NCBI RefSeq assembly: GCF_003862495.1
Contig: NZ_RRCH01000019.1
Location: 17,773 to 81,772 of the forward strand
Length of the DNA stretch: 64,000 nucleotides
Reading direction: 5' to 3'
Origin: Halocatena pleomorpha
Lineage (GTDB): Archaea; Halobacteriota; Halobacteria; Halobacteriales; Haloarculaceae
This document shows positions 35,833-44,965 of the stretch, piece by piece; within the stretch, counting starts at the first letter, position 1, and each line of letters opens with the position of its first letter. The translations under genes and the position numbers were made by a program. The notes below the pieces were generated by a model. The model searched no databases, was not told the DNA's origin, and was given only the letters and a program-made list of their open reading frames with translations.

Positions 35833-36999
35833 CTAATCGTTCCCCGCGTGGTCAGGATCAGAGTCGGCGTCCAAACCGGGGTCGTGGTTTGGCAGACTGA
35901 TCAGATTTTCGCGTCCGATCCGCAACTTCTCAATGCGGTCGTTCTCATCCATCGCGGAGAGCAACTGTGAGACTTTGGCGTCCGACCAATCGGTTTCGGT
36001 GACGATCGTCGCTTGTCGCATCCGACCACCGTTGTTTTGGAGCAGTCGCTCGACACGCTCCTCATCGCTCAACAGCTCAAGATCGATCTGATTAGCGGCA
36101 GAACCGATATCGGAACCGTCTGAAAGCTCTACCACGGGAGCACCATCCTGTTCGGTCCCGTTTTCGTGTTCATTCGTAGACGGAGTATCCGGACTGTCCC
36201 ACTTCGGGAATCCGATGTCTCCCCCGAATATGCGATCGAACAGCGTTCGACGCCGCGAATACGCGAACACACCGATCGAACCAACCACGGCAATGGCGAT
36301 GAACGCGAGGGCACTGACAGGAGGATCGACGCCGTCAGGGATCCCCCCACCGCCAGAACCCTGGTAGCTCTGCTTCCGGTAAGAAATGTCGAACTGCTGG
36401 AACGTTCGTGGACCGGTGAACACCCATGCGTTTTTCTCGACCCTGTCGACGTTCGTCCCACCCCGTAGCTCGTATCCTCGGGAGTAGCTGATCACGAGCT
36501 TATGATTCGCACCGAGCCGTCTGAACCACGGACGACCATCAGCGGTGAACGAGTCGTTCAGGTTGACGACTTCATCGCCTTCCGGTGGAGCGACGAAGTT
36601 CGTCCACGTAAAATTCCGGTAGAAGATCCCCGTGTTTCCACGGCGAGCGGTGTCGTTCGTCACATCGACGATCCGCATCGACCGGTTCGATTCATTGCCG
36701 ACGGCGCGCGCTGCCCGTTTGAATGCCAAAAGAGAATCGAGAGAATTGAAACTACTACCGCCGACCTTTTCGTATGCTTGCGCCGTTTTGTTGAACGCTG
36801 TCGAACCGTTTTGTGTCTTTATCTGAACAGTCCGTATCACAGAAAATTTTGCGTCCCCGTTGGGGAGAATCTGGATCACAGTGATGTCGTCCGACTCATT
36901 AACCGAAACAGGGACTGAGGTGGCCGAACCCACGGCTGTGTGACCGATAAAACACACCGACACCGCTATGAGGAGGGCAACGATGGCCACAGTCCGCAT
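35833..36999 (-). CDS. Membrane-anchored protein with C-terminal winged helix (DUF7345/DUF7343-like)
   Basis: A 388-residue protein. A signal peptide (MRTVAIVALLIAVSVCFIGHTAVG) precedes a 220-residue extracytoplasmic beta-rich part with several N-x-S/T sites. A single membrane helix follows (ALAFIAIAVVGSIGVFAYSRRR), then an acidic linker. A cytoplasmic winged helix closes the protein (SDEERVERLLQNNGGRMRQATIVTETDWSDAKVSQLLSAMDENDRIEK). This is a one-component membrane sensor-regulator layout seen in haloarchaea. The ATG at 36999 begins the signal peptide. It is divergent from the secreted protein gene at 37193. Confidence 0.82.
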   Translation of the reverse strand: MRTVAIVALLIAVSVCFIGHTAVGSATSVPVSVNESDDITVIQILPNGDAKFSVIRTVQIKTQNGSTAFNKTAQAYEKVGGSSFNSLDSLLAFKRAARAVGNESNRSMRIVDVTNDTARRGNTGIFYRNFTWTNFVAPPEGDEVVNLNDSFTADGRPWFRRLGANHKLVISYSRGYELRGGTNVDRVEKNAWVFTGPRTFQQFDISYRKQSYQGSGGGGIPDGVDPPVSALAFIAIAVVGSIGVFAYSRRRTLFDRIFGGDIGFPKWDSPDTPSTNEHENGTEQDGAPVVELSDGSDIGSAANQIDLELLSDEERVERLLQNNGGRMRQATIVTETDWSDAKVSQLLSAMDENDRIEKLRIGRENLISLPNHDPGLDADSDPDHAGND

Positions 37000-37192
37000 A
37001 CAAACCTGTGAACGCTGCGGTAGGAAAACACTTACTGTCGGGGTCTCGTCCTGCGAAAACGATGCCATCGGGACGGTGACGGGGGGATTGGCTGGGTAAG
37101 AAGTAACGACGAGACCTAGATACGAAGAAAGAGACACCAAGCCGCAGACGTATCACAGATGTTTTTGTTCATCCCCATTGTATGTGAGTTCG

Positions 37193-38431
37193 ATGCGTTC
37201 CTCCCGGATTCCCGTCGTAGGGATGATCGTGCTCCTCACACTCTCAGGGATACCACCATCGGTAACCGCCCCCCTACCGACGAGTGCACAACAGGACGGC
37301 ACCGGAACGGTCAAGCATACCGCGAACGGCAGCCTGTCGTATCTATCTATTAACGGATCGATCAAGCGCAACGACACCGTGATGCTATCACAGGACGTTG
37401 GTAGCGCTGTTTCGTTGGAGACAGTCAAGTTCAAACAAGAATTCGAACACAAACGGATCAAAGCCGCTGACGAAAACGCGTCCAACGAAACGGCGTTTAC
37501 GATTGCCAAGCTCGAAACGATCGAAACGCGAACCAACGAGCTTCGAGAACGACAGAACAAGAAGATACAGCAGTACAACGAGGGAGAGATAGCCTCGAAA
37601 ACGTTTCTCCGTGAATTAGCGCTGATTACCTCCGAAGCAGATCGAATACAGGTATTAGCCGGATATCTCACTGAGTATGCAGAAAACGACACACTCGCCC
37701 GCCAAGCGAACGACATCAAACAAGAATTGTACATGTTCAAAGGTCCCGTGCGGACTAGAATCCGGTCAGCACTCAACGGCGATCCGACCGCTCCGAACCG
37801 GTTTTTCGTTCGAACGTCCACAGCAGGGATAGAGCTCGGGACGATCGACGACAGTGGCGAGGAAAGAACGTACGTGCGGGAAACGTATCTCGACGGGGCA
37901 CGAAGTCGACCAGACAGTCCCAAAGAGCTCGGCGCGACGTACATGAGAAAGAAAGTGACCGAGCAGTACGGAATCAGTAAGGATTACATACAGGAGGAAT
38001 TTGGGGTGGCGTCGTTTTATCGGTACAAACTGTTTCCACCGGAGTACGTTTCTTCAGAAGACGGGATTACACACTACGTCGATCGGGGGTCTGGTAATAT
38101 CGTGTTCGAAAGGCAGAAAGTCCCGATCGAGGAGGAGCGAACGGTCGAACACGAACCCAAAACGAACCGGACCGAGCAGCTCACACTCACACAGCGAACG
38201 ACGTTCCCGGGAGGATACATGTACGTTCGGCTCACCGATCCAGACGGAGAGCCACTCAACGGGACCGTCTCCGTTGATGGCCGAACGGTCGGCACGACAG
38301 CTGAGGACTCACTGCTCATGCTCCAGCCATCGAACGGAAGCACAATCACCGGCACCGTCGGGAGCAAAAACGTCTCGGTCACCGTTGGGAACGCCAGCCG
38401 ACAGCCACCGGCACCAGCCGGAAACCCGTGA
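37193..38431 (+). CDS. Secreted coiled-coil protein (DUF7096/DUF7094-like)
   Basis: A 412-residue exported protein with a signal peptide (IPVVGMIVLLTLSGIPPSVTAPLPTSA). It has a helical coiled-coil part (about 65-185, with NELRERQNKKIQQYNEG), a middle domain RYKLFPPEYVSSEDGI and an Ig-like C-terminus (YMYVRLTDPDGEPLNGTVSVDGRTVGTT). Many N-x-S/T sites suggest a glycosylated surface protein. It is divergent from the membrane sensor gene with a 190-bp shared upstream region, so the pair may be co-regulated. The ATG at 37193 is chosen over an upstream TTG. Function is unknown. Confidence 0.78.
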   Translation: MRSSRIPVVGMIVLLTLSGIPPSVTAPLPTSAQQDGTGTVKHTANGSLSYLSINGSIKRNDTVMLSQDVGSAVSLETVKFKQEFEHKRIKAADENASNETAFTIAKLETIETRTNELRERQNKKIQQYNEGEIASKTFLRELALITSEADRIQVLAGYLTEYAENDTLARQANDIKQELYMFKGPVRTRIRSALNGDPTAPNRFFVRTSTAGIELGTIDDSGEERTYVRETYLDGARSRPDSPKELGATYMRKKVTEQYGISKDYIQEEFGVASFYRYKLFPPEYVSSEDGITHYVDRGSGNIVFERQKVPIEEERTVEHEPKTNRTEQLTLTQRTTFPGGYMYVRLTDPDGEPLNGTVSVDGRTVGTTAEDSLLMLQPSNGSTITGTVGSKNVSVTVGNASRQPPAPAGNP

Positions 38432-38517
38432 CGACGCCGGGAAACAGCACGGTTCACGCCACTCGAATCCCGATCGTTCGCGTAGATTTATCAGTGAAAA
38501 GGTGACCAGCGAGCCAT

Positions 38518-38976
38518 GTGTCAGATCGTGGCGTGTCGACCGTCGTTGGGATCATCGTCCTTGTGGGGATCACGATCGTGTTGGCTGGGGCGTTCGGCGC
38601 GATGGTACTCACACAGGCACCACCATCAGAGCCTCCGCAAGCGGTGTTCGCGCTCACCGCCGACAGCGCGACCCAAACGATCACGCTCACCCACGAGAGC
38701 GGGGCGGATCTCACTCCGGAGACGCTCCGGTTGACGATCGCTGTCGACGGCGAACCGATCGCCCACCAACCGCCGATCCCGTTTTTCGCTGCGAAAGGAT
38801 TCATCGGTGGCCCGACCGGGCCGTTTAACAGCGCCTACGAGGGCAACTGGACGGCGGGGCAGTCCGCGAGCCTCCGGGTTGCGAGCACCAACACACAGTT
38901 TCAGGCGGGCACAATGGTGACTGTTCGACTGTACGCTGCCGACCAGCTAGTAGCGTCGCTCGAAACCCGTGTGTGA
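38518..38976 (+). CDS. Type IV pilin-like protein
   Basis: A 152-residue protein with a class III (pilin) signal: SDRGVSTVVGIIVLVGITIVLAGAFGAMVLTQ, where prepilin peptidase would cut after the short charged leader. The remainder is a beta-rich head (FALTADSATQTITLTHESGADLTPETLRLTIA). It fits the Pilin_N/DUF1628 group of haloarchaeal surface pilins. The start is GTG at 38518, overlapping an out-of-frame ATG at 38516. It lies just after the secreted protein gene and may share its transcript. Confidence 0.85.
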   Translation: MSDRGVSTVVGIIVLVGITIVLAGAFGAMVLTQAPPSEPPQAVFALTADSATQTITLTHESGADLTPETLRLTIAVDGEPIAHQPPIPFFAAKGFIGGPTGPFNSAYEGNWTAGQSASLRVASTNTQFQAGTMVTVRLYAADQLVASLETRV

Positions 38977-38979
38977 GAA

Positions 38980-39594
38980 TCAGGGCGTGGCAACCGTGGT
39001 GATGGCGACTTCGGGACTGTGGGACGGTCCCATGAGGTGGTGCTCGAACTCCTCGAACCCCGCGCGTTCGAACATGCGGTCGGCTTCGGATTCGTCGTAA
39101 AAGAGCATGATCGCGTCAGCGAGTTTCTGGAACAGCGTCCGAGAAGGGTAGTTCGGACCGACGATGAGCACGCGTCCATCGGGTTTGACGACGCGCCGAC
39201 ACTCCCGGAGCGCTTCGACTGGATGCGGCCAGTACTCGATCGAACCGGACGACCAGACGACATCGAACGTCGAATCATCGAACGGCAGCCGTTCTGCGTC
39301 GCCGCGATAGAAGCGAACCGGTCCCTGACTCCCGAACTTCCGTTTCGCCTGTTCGAGTTGGTGGGGACTCTGATCGAGACCGTGGATCTGTTCGGTGTGT
39401 TCGAACAGCCCTTCGGTTGCAAACCCCGTTCCACACCCCACATCGAGCACGGTGTCATCCGCGTCGATGTCGAGCAAACCGATGGCCTCGGTGCGCATCT
39501 CTTCAGTCCAGATAAATGCGTTCACCTCATCATACACCCTGGAAAGATATTTGTAAAATATCCGTGCGCGAGCCTTGTGTTCGAGGAGTCCCAT
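38980..39594 (-). CDS. SAM-dependent methyltransferase, MPBQ/UbiE-like
   Basis: A 204-residue methyltransferase. The N-terminal ARIFYKYLSRVYDEVNAFIWTEEMR closely recalls the plant and cyanobacterial methyl-phytyl-benzoquinone methyltransferases. VLDVGCGTGFATEGL (motif I), FDDSTFDVVWSSGSIEYWPHP and VKPDGRVLIVGP are standard SAM motifs. A role in menaquinone methylation is inferred. The ATG at 39594 is used. It is convergent with the pilin gene (4 bp apart) and divergent from the ATP synthase operon. Confidence 0.83.
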   Translation of the reverse strand: MGLLEHKARARIFYKYLSRVYDEVNAFIWTEEMRTEAIGLLDIDADDTVLDVGCGTGFATEGLFEHTEQIHGLDQSPHQLEQAKRKFGSQGPVRFYRGDAERLPFDDSTFDVVWSSGSIEYWPHPVEALRECRRVVKPDGRVLIVGPNYPSRTLFQKLADAIMLFYDESEADRMFERAGFEEFEHHLMGPSHSPEVAITTVATP

Positions 39595-39750
39595 CGGGTC
39601 GACTTGCACGCACATCGCTATAACAGTGCGGATCGAGCACTCACACGAAACCGGTCTTTGCGACAATCAATTGACGACAGTCACTCAGTACACACAGGCT
39701 ACTTCGCAACGCCCAAATAGCCGCTAATCAAATCTTCTTACGATATAAAT

Positions 39751-40083
39751 ATGGCCAGACCCGAGGTTCTGGATCGAATCAAGGAGGCCGAGGACGATGT
39801 CGATGATATCGTGGCTGAGGCAGAAACCGACCGCGAGGAGATCATCGCTGAGGCGCACGAACGAGCCGATGAGATACGCTCGGAAGCCGAACGGGAAGCC
39901 GACGAGCTGGCCGAACAGCGGCTCAGCGACGCCCAGGCGGAGATCGAACACGAGCGAGAATCGATCCTTGAGCAAGGAGAAGCTGAGCGTGAGGCCCTCG
40001 AAGCGAACGCGAGCGAGCGCGAAGCAGAAGTAATTGAGGAAATCCTCACGACGTTCGAAGAGACCGTCCATGCTCAGACCTGA
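39751..40083 (+). CDS. atpH: A-type ATP synthase subunit H (peripheral stalk)
   Basis: A 110-residue, almost entirely helical, highly charged protein (DDIVAEAETDREEIIAEAHERADEIRSEAEREADELAEQR). It forms a right-handed coiled coil with subunit E in the peripheral stalk. It is first gene of the operon; its last 14 bp overlap the atpI start. A TATA-like stretch (ACGATATAAAT) abuts the ATG, but the transcription start is probably further upstream. Confidence 0.9.
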   Translation: MARPEVLDRIKEAEDDVDDIVAEAETDREEIIAEAHERADEIRSEAEREADELAEQRLSDAQAEIEHERESILEQGEAEREALEANASEREAEVIEEILTTFEETVHAQT

Positions 40084-42292
40084 GCGAATGAGCCGGGTGT
40101 CGGTGACCGGCTCCACCCAAGTGATGGACGACGTGATCGAAACCATCCACGAGATGCGTTTGCTCCACCTCACCGACTACGATGGGACGTGGGAGGGGTT
40201 CGATCCGGGGGACCCGATCCATGGGGCGGACGAGGCGTCCGAGAAACTCGTCACCGTCCGATCGCTCCAGAGTATTCTCGATGTGGATGAGGACACCGAC
40301 GCGCCCGACCGCGTCGTTACCACTGAGGCGCTGGAGACCGAACTCGAATCCATTAGACAGTCGGTCAACGAACTCGACGACCAACGGAGTGAACTGACTG
40401 ACCAGCTCCGGTCCGTCGAGGACCGCATCGAGACGATGGAGCCGTTTGCCACGTTGGGCATCGATCTCGATCTGCTTTCGGGATACGATTCGCTCTCGGT
40501 TGCGGTCGGTGACGGCGATCCGACGGCGATCGAAACGGCGCTAACGGAGGCAGACATACCGGAGTACGAGCTGTTCGAGGAAAACGGCGTCGTCGCCGTG
40601 TTCGCCCGCGTCGAGGACAAAACGCCACAAGATTCCACAAGCAGTACACAGTCCAGCACCCTCGAAGACGTGCTCGTCGGCACTTCGTTTTCTACCCACG
40701 AGATCCCCGACGCCGACGGCAATCCCGAAGAGTACATCGAGGAGTTGCACCACGAACGCCAGCAGCTCGAATCAGAGCTCGGGACGATCGAAGAGCAACT
40801 CGATGCGCTGCGATCGGAACACAGCGGCTTCCTGCTCGCAGCAGAGGAAACGCTGACCATCGACGTGCAGCGTCAGGAAGCGCCGTTGTCGTTTGCGACG
40901 ACCGACAACGCGTTCGTTTCGGAGGGATGGATCCCCACTGAGCGGTTCGGAGAATTCGTGGAGACGCTCCACAGCGCCGTCGGTGACCACGTGGAGATCG
41001 ACGAACTCGAACGCGCGTCGTACAACGGCGACGGCCACCTCATCGACCGCGAGGACGTTGGAGGCACGCCCGACAGAGCCGACCCAGCCACCACCGTCGA
41101 GGGGAGCGAGAAGGTCGCTCCCGATGGCGGCAGCATCGAGCAGTCGATGAGCAAAAGCGAGCCGCCGGTGGTACAGGACAACCCCGGCCCGGTTGCGTCG
41201 TTCGAGGCGCTCGTCGACGCCTACGCCCGGCCGAAATACTCCGAATTCGATCCGTCGATCATCGTGTTCCTCACGTTCCCGACCCTGTTCGGGTTCATGA
41301 TCGGTGATCTCGGATACGGACTGCTGTACGCCGCGATCGGGCTAGCCATCGTCTCGAAATCCGACGGCGTCGTTGCGGATCTCGGCAAAATCGCGTTGTG
41401 GGCTGGCGGGTTTACGGCGCTGTTCGGCGTTCTGTACGGCGAGTTCTTCGGCTTGCACCAGCTCGGAGACATCGTCTGGGGCGGCCACCCACCGCTTCAC
41501 AAGGGGTTGATCCCGGCCTACGGCGAGTTCGCTAATCTGTGGCTGGTGTTGAGCCTCCTCATCGGGATGGTTCACATGACGTTTGGCTACGTGTTCGATT
41601 TCTATGAGCATCTCAGCCACGGCGCAAGCGACGCCATCCGCGAGAGTGGCTCGTGGCTGTTGATGCTGTTCGGACTGTGGATATGGATCTTCGCCGGTAC
41701 ACCACCGGCCAACGTCGTACCCGGATTCCTCGTCGGATCGGGATCGGTGTTCAACGGGAACCCGATCGGACTCGAATTCACCGGACTCCCTGAAACGGTC
41801 GGTCTCATCGGACTCGGTGCCTTCATCGTCGGCGTGGCGTTGACCGCCACCACCGGGATCGCAGAGTTCATCGAAGCGGTGTTCCTGAAGGTGCTGTCCG
41901 ACGTGCTGTCCTACACCCGGATCACGGCGGTGTTGCTCGCAAAAGCGGGAATGGCGTTTGCCGTCAACCTGCTCGTGTTCGGTGCCTACGAACACCACGG
42001 CGAGTACCACTTCCTCTTCTTCAGTGAGAAGGCACCCGGTGAAGTCCCTGCCGAAGAGATGATCTTCGCCGGACTCGTCAACGGCTCTGGCGTCGAGTTA
42101 CTCCTCGGCGCGGTCGGTGGCGTGCTCATCTTCGTGGCAGGACACCTCCTCGTGCTCGCGCTTGGGGTGACCAGCGCCGGACTCCAGTCTATTCGTCTCG
42201 AATGGGTGGAATTCTTCCAGAAATTCTACGAAGGCGGCGGTGAAGAATACTCCCCGTTCGGACGCGTCCGTCGCTTCACAAGCGAGGAGTAA
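40070..42292 (+). CDS. atpI: A-type ATP synthase subunit I (a)
   Basis: A 740-residue subunit. The N-terminal cytoplasmic half has coiled coils (about 60-120 and 215-265) for stalk contact. The C-terminal half has about seven or eight membrane helices forming the proton half-channels (FLTFPTLFGFMIGDLGYGLLYAAIG, GYVFDFYEHLSHG, VLSDVLSYTRITAVLLAKAGMAFAVNLLV). The essential Arg is in SYTRI. An acidic insert near residues 345-375 is haloarchaeal. The ATG at 40070 overlaps the atpH end; a longer frame from 40034 is rejected. Confidence 0.95.
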   Translation: MLRPERMSRVSVTGSTQVMDDVIETIHEMRLLHLTDYDGTWEGFDPGDPIHGADEASEKLVTVRSLQSILDVDEDTDAPDRVVTTEALETELESIRQSVNELDDQRSELTDQLRSVEDRIETMEPFATLGIDLDLLSGYDSLSVAVGDGDPTAIETALTEADIPEYELFEENGVVAVFARVEDKTPQDSTSSTQSSTLEDVLVGTSFSTHEIPDADGNPEEYIEELHHERQQLESELGTIEEQLDALRSEHSGFLLAAEETLTIDVQRQEAPLSFATTDNAFVSEGWIPTERFGEFVETLHSAVGDHVEIDELERASYNGDGHLIDREDVGGTPDRADPATTVEGSEKVAPDGGSIEQSMSKSEPPVVQDNPGPVASFEALVDAYARPKYSEFDPSIIVFLTFPTLFGFMIGDLGYGLLYAAIGLAIVSKSDGVVADLGKIALWAGGFTALFGVLYGEFFGLHQLGDIVWGGHPPLHKGLIPAYGEFANLWLVLSLLIGMVHMTFGYVFDFYEHLSHGASDAIRESGSWLLMLFGLWIWIFAGTPPANVVPGFLVGSGSVFNGNPIGLEFTGLPETVGLIGLGAFIVGVALTATTGIAEFIEAVFLKVLSDVLSYTRITAVLLAKAGMAFAVNLLVFGAYEHHGEYHFLFFSEKAPGEVPAEEMIFAGLVNGSGVELLLGAVGGVLIFVAGHLLVLALGVTSAGLQSIRLEWVEFFQKFYEGGGEEYSPFGRVRRFTSEE

Positions 42293-42373
42293 ACCACCCC
42301 GGTCATCGTTTTGGATCGCTCGGTAGAACCATCACTCTGTTCTTCGCATTGTCCCGACAGAGGAACAAGGGCC

Positions 42374-42404
42374 CGAAAAATATGACACGCACCCATATTT
42401 TTCG
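42374..42404. promoter_or_regulatory. Perfect 11-bp inverted repeat between atpI and atpK
   Basis: CGAAAAATATG (42374-42384) and CATATTTTTCG (42394-42404) are exact complements around a 9-base spacer, in a 247-bp AT-rich gap within the ATP synthase operon. It could be an operator, a second promoter element for atpK onward, or an RNA stem adjusting subunit stoichiometry (the c ring needs many more copies). Confidence 0.6.
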
Positions 42405-42539
42405 CTATAACCTTATGAATTATGGACTCGGTACGTATTACCACGATATCGGAGAAAATCGTTTGAGAAGCTTTATGGGTACAGTATAATTAGACCCAAC
42501 CGTTCGGATACGAGCGAATCCAAGAGAACCCACTAAACC

Positions 42540-42803
42540 ATGATGGAACTCCAACTCACCGCAGCGTTTCTTAATGCGATGGTACTGCAAGCAGGTCAAG
42601 CTGCAATCCCACCCGCAACGGGTGCAGCGATCGGTTTCGGACTCGCAGCGATCGGGGCCGGCTACGCCGAGCGAAGCATCGGATCGGCAGCCGTCGGCGC
42701 GATTGCCGAAGACAGAGGCATGCTCGGGTACGGTGTCCTCCTGACGGTCATTCCGGAGACGATCGTCATTTTCGGACTCGTCGTCGTCTTCCTCCTCCAA
42801 TAA
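42540..42803 (+). CDS. atpK: A-type ATP synthase subunit K (c ring)
   Basis: An 87-residue proteolipid with two membrane helices joined by a polar loop: PATGAAIGFGLAAIGAGYAERSIGSAAVGAIAED, then GYGVLLTVIPETIVIFGLVVVFLL. The glutamate in IPETI is the proton carrier. A polar N-terminus (MMELQLTAAF) precedes helix 1. It lies after a long AT-rich gap with an inverted repeat, probably giving it an additional promoter. Confidence 0.95.
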   Translation: MMELQLTAAFLNAMVLQAGQAAIPPATGAAIGFGLAAIGAGYAERSIGSAAVGAIAEDRGMLGYGVLLTVIPETIVIFGLVVVFLLQ

Positions 42804-42830
42804 CCGCACCCGACTTTCCCTATCGATACT

Positions 42831-43433
42831 ATGAGCCTTGATACGGTCGTAAAGGATATTCGAGAGGAAGCCCGCGCGCGTGCAGACGATATACGCGACG
42901 AGGCAGAGGAGGAGGCCCAGTCGATCATCGCAGAGGCCGAGTCGGAGGCTGAAGAGATCGTCGAACAGCGCGAGCGCGAGGTCGAACGAACGATCGAACA
43001 AGAACGAGAACAGCGCCTCTCAAGCGCCAAGCTCGAAGCGAAACAAGAGCGCCTCGAAGCGCGTCGCAACATCCTTGAGTCGGTCCGCGGATCGATCGAA
43101 TCGGAACTCGCAGCGCTCGAAGCGAATCGAGAGGAACTGACCCGCAAGCTGCTTGCGGACGCTGCCGAAGAGTTCGACAGCGACGCAGCGGTTGATGTCT
43201 ATGGACGCGCAGACGACGCCGAACTGATCGAGTCGATCCTCGAAGACGAAGCGTACGACGGATTCACCGACGCCGGCGAGTACGACTGTCTCGGTGGCGT
43301 GGTCGTCGAAAGCGACAGTTCACGGGTCCGTGTGAACAACACGTTTGATTCCGTGTTCGAGGATGTTTGGGACGACAATCTGCGCGAGGTGAGCGAGCGG
43401 TTATTCGAAGCAAAGAATGAACACGACGGTTGA
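42831..43433 (+). CDS. atpE: A-type ATP synthase subunit E
   Basis: A 200-residue peripheral stalk protein. A long charged helix (ARADDIRDEAEEEAQSIIAEAESEAEEIVEQR) pairs with subunit H. The globular C-terminus (YDCLGGVVVESDSSRVRVNNTFDSVFEDV) caps the catalytic head. It follows atpK by 27 bp and overlaps the atpC start by 17 bp. Confidence 0.94.
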   Translation: MSLDTVVKDIREEARARADDIRDEAEEEAQSIIAEAESEAEEIVEQREREVERTIEQEREQRLSSAKLEAKQERLEARRNILESVRGSIESELAALEANREELTRKLLADAAEEFDSDAAVDVYGRADDAELIESILEDEAYDGFTDAGEYDCLGGVVVESDSSRVRVNNTFDSVFEDVWDDNLREVSERLFEAKNEHDG

Positions 43434-44472
43434 TACGGCGAACTACGGTTACGTCACGGCACGCGTTCGGGTCCGCCGGGCGGCCCTGTTCGATGAGGAC
43501 GATTACCGCAAGCTCGTTCGCATGGGCCCGGGAGAGATCGCCCGGTTCATGGAAGAGACCGAATACGAAACCGAGATGAACGCGCTCGGTTCGCGTCACG
43601 ACGGCGTCGATCTCATCGAGTACGCGCTCAACCGCAACTTAGCGAAGCACTTCGATGATCTGCTCACGTTCGCGGGCGGAGAGCTGTATGAGAACATCGC
43701 GCGGTATCTTCGGAAGTTCGACGCGTGGAACGTCAAGACGATCATTCGTGGTGTGTACACCGACGCCGGACAGCAGACGATCGCGGACGATCTGATCCGC
43801 GCCGGAGCGTTCTCTGATGAGCTGTTAGATCGGCTCACAGAGTCGACTTCGATCGAGATGGTTGTTGAGCAGCTGTCGAACACCATCTTCGGACCAGCGC
43901 TTGAAGCGGCCTACTCGGACTATGAGGAAACGGACGTGCTCGTTCCACTCGAAAACGCGATCGATCGCGCGTTCTACTCGGAGTTACTCGGTGATGTTCC
44001 AGAAAACCCCTCCGAGCCGACGAAGCTGTACGTTCAGTTGCTGCGTGCTGAGATCGACTTCCGAAACATCCGGAACGCGCTACGGCTCGCGCGCAGCGGT
44101 GCGGACATCGATCCCAGCGAGTATTTCATTTCCGGCGGGCAACTGTTCGAGGAATCGGAGCTAGAACAGCTCACAACCAACGTGGGTCAGCTCACGGAGT
44201 ACCTCCGTCACAGTTCCTACGGAAGCGATCTGGAGGGCGCGCTGGATGAACTCGAAGAGGCAGACAGCCTCATCGAGTTCGAACGAGCGCTCGATCAGGC
44301 GCTGTTAGAGTACACGGACGCGCTAACGAATCGGCATCACCTGTCGATCTGTCCGGTGATTGCGTACATCCGTGCCAAAGAGAGAGAAGTCGACAACATC
44401 CGCGCGATCGCCCGCGGCAAGGAGGCAGGACTAACGGGCGAGCAGATCGAAGAAGAACTGGTGATCGTATGA
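43417..44472 (+). CDS. atpC: A-type ATP synthase subunit C (d)
   Basis: A 351-residue helical subunit that joins the central rotor to the c ring. It has YVTARVRVRRAALFDEDDYRKLVRMG, FDAWNVKTIIRGVYTD, LLRAEIDFRNIRNALRLARSGAD and the C-terminal CPVIAYIRAKEREVDNIRAIARGKE signature. It starts inside atpE (17-bp overlap) and its stop overlaps the atpF ATG by 4 bp, so the cluster is translationally coupled. Confidence 0.95.
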   Translation: MNTTVDTANYGYVTARVRVRRAALFDEDDYRKLVRMGPGEIARFMEETEYETEMNALGSRHDGVDLIEYALNRNLAKHFDDLLTFAGGELYENIARYLRKFDAWNVKTIIRGVYTDAGQQTIADDLIRAGAFSDELLDRLTESTSIEMVVEQLSNTIFGPALEAAYSDYEETDVLVPLENAIDRAFYSELLGDVPENPSEPTKLYVQLLRAEIDFRNIRNALRLARSGADIDPSEYFISGGQLFEESELEQLTTNVGQLTEYLRHSSYGSDLEGALDELEEADSLIEFERALDQALLEYTDALTNRHHLSICPVIAYIRAKEREVDNIRAIARGKEAGLTGEQIEEELVIV

Positions 44473-44810
44473 GCCACCAGGACACCAACGCAAGTCAGGA
44501 GATCGGCGTCATCGGAAGCCAAGAGTTCACCACCGGATTCAGGTTGGCCGGCGTTCGTCGGTTCGAAACCGTTCCCGAGGAACGGAAATCAGAGGATCTC
44601 GACGACGCCGTCGAGACGATGGTGAACGACGACGGGATCGGGATCATCGTGATGCACGATGCGGATCTCTCGTACCTCTCCAGACAGCTACGGAATGAGG
44701 TCGAAACGAGTGTCGATCCCGTACTCGTCACGCTGGGTGGCGGAGCCGGAAGCGGTGGACTCCGCGAGCAGATCAAGCGAGCGATCGGTATCGACCTCAT
44801 GGATGAGTGA
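44469..44810 (+). CDS. atpF: A-type ATP synthase subunit F
   Basis: A 113-residue Rossmann-like central-shaft subunit: EIGVIGSQEFTTGFRLAGVRRFETV and GIGIIVMHDADLSYLSRQLRNEVE, then VLVTLGGGAGSGGLREQIKRAIGIDL. It overlaps atpC by 4 bp. The end overlaps a 29-codon frame (44803) of unknown reality. A 155-bp gap then separates it from atpA. Confidence 0.95.
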   Translation: MSHQDTNASQEIGVIGSQEFTTGFRLAGVRRFETVPEERKSEDLDDAVETMVNDDGIGIIVMHDADLSYLSRQLRNEVETSVDPVLVTLGGGAGSGGLREQIKRAIGIDLMDE

Positions 44811-44892
44811 CGACAAGAGCGGCGATATCGGAGCGGCCGAAGGCGTAGCCGAGACACAACCCGGTCACCGTCGCTCGAAGCGACACCACTAA
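44803..44892 (+). CDS. Possible 29-residue protein between atpF and atpA
   Basis: The frame ATG AGT GAC starts inside the last codons of atpF, an overlap typical of translational coupling. It encodes [20 protein letters not shown] then a basic end RRSKRHH. No homologue is known to me. The overlap and acid-then-basic composition make it a small-protein candidate, but chance is also possible at this length. Confidence 0.3.
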   Translation: MSDDKSGDIGAAEGVAETQPGHRRSKRHH

Positions 44893-44965
44893 TCCGGTCC
44901 GGTCTGAGGCACCGATCATCAACGGAATCGATCACACACAGTCAATCCACGCGAACCAACAAACC

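Noticed and set aside
42293..42539. Missing gene between atpI and atpK
   Set aside because: No frame longer than a few dozen codons with normal codon use; the region is AT-rich with a dyad and looks regulatory.
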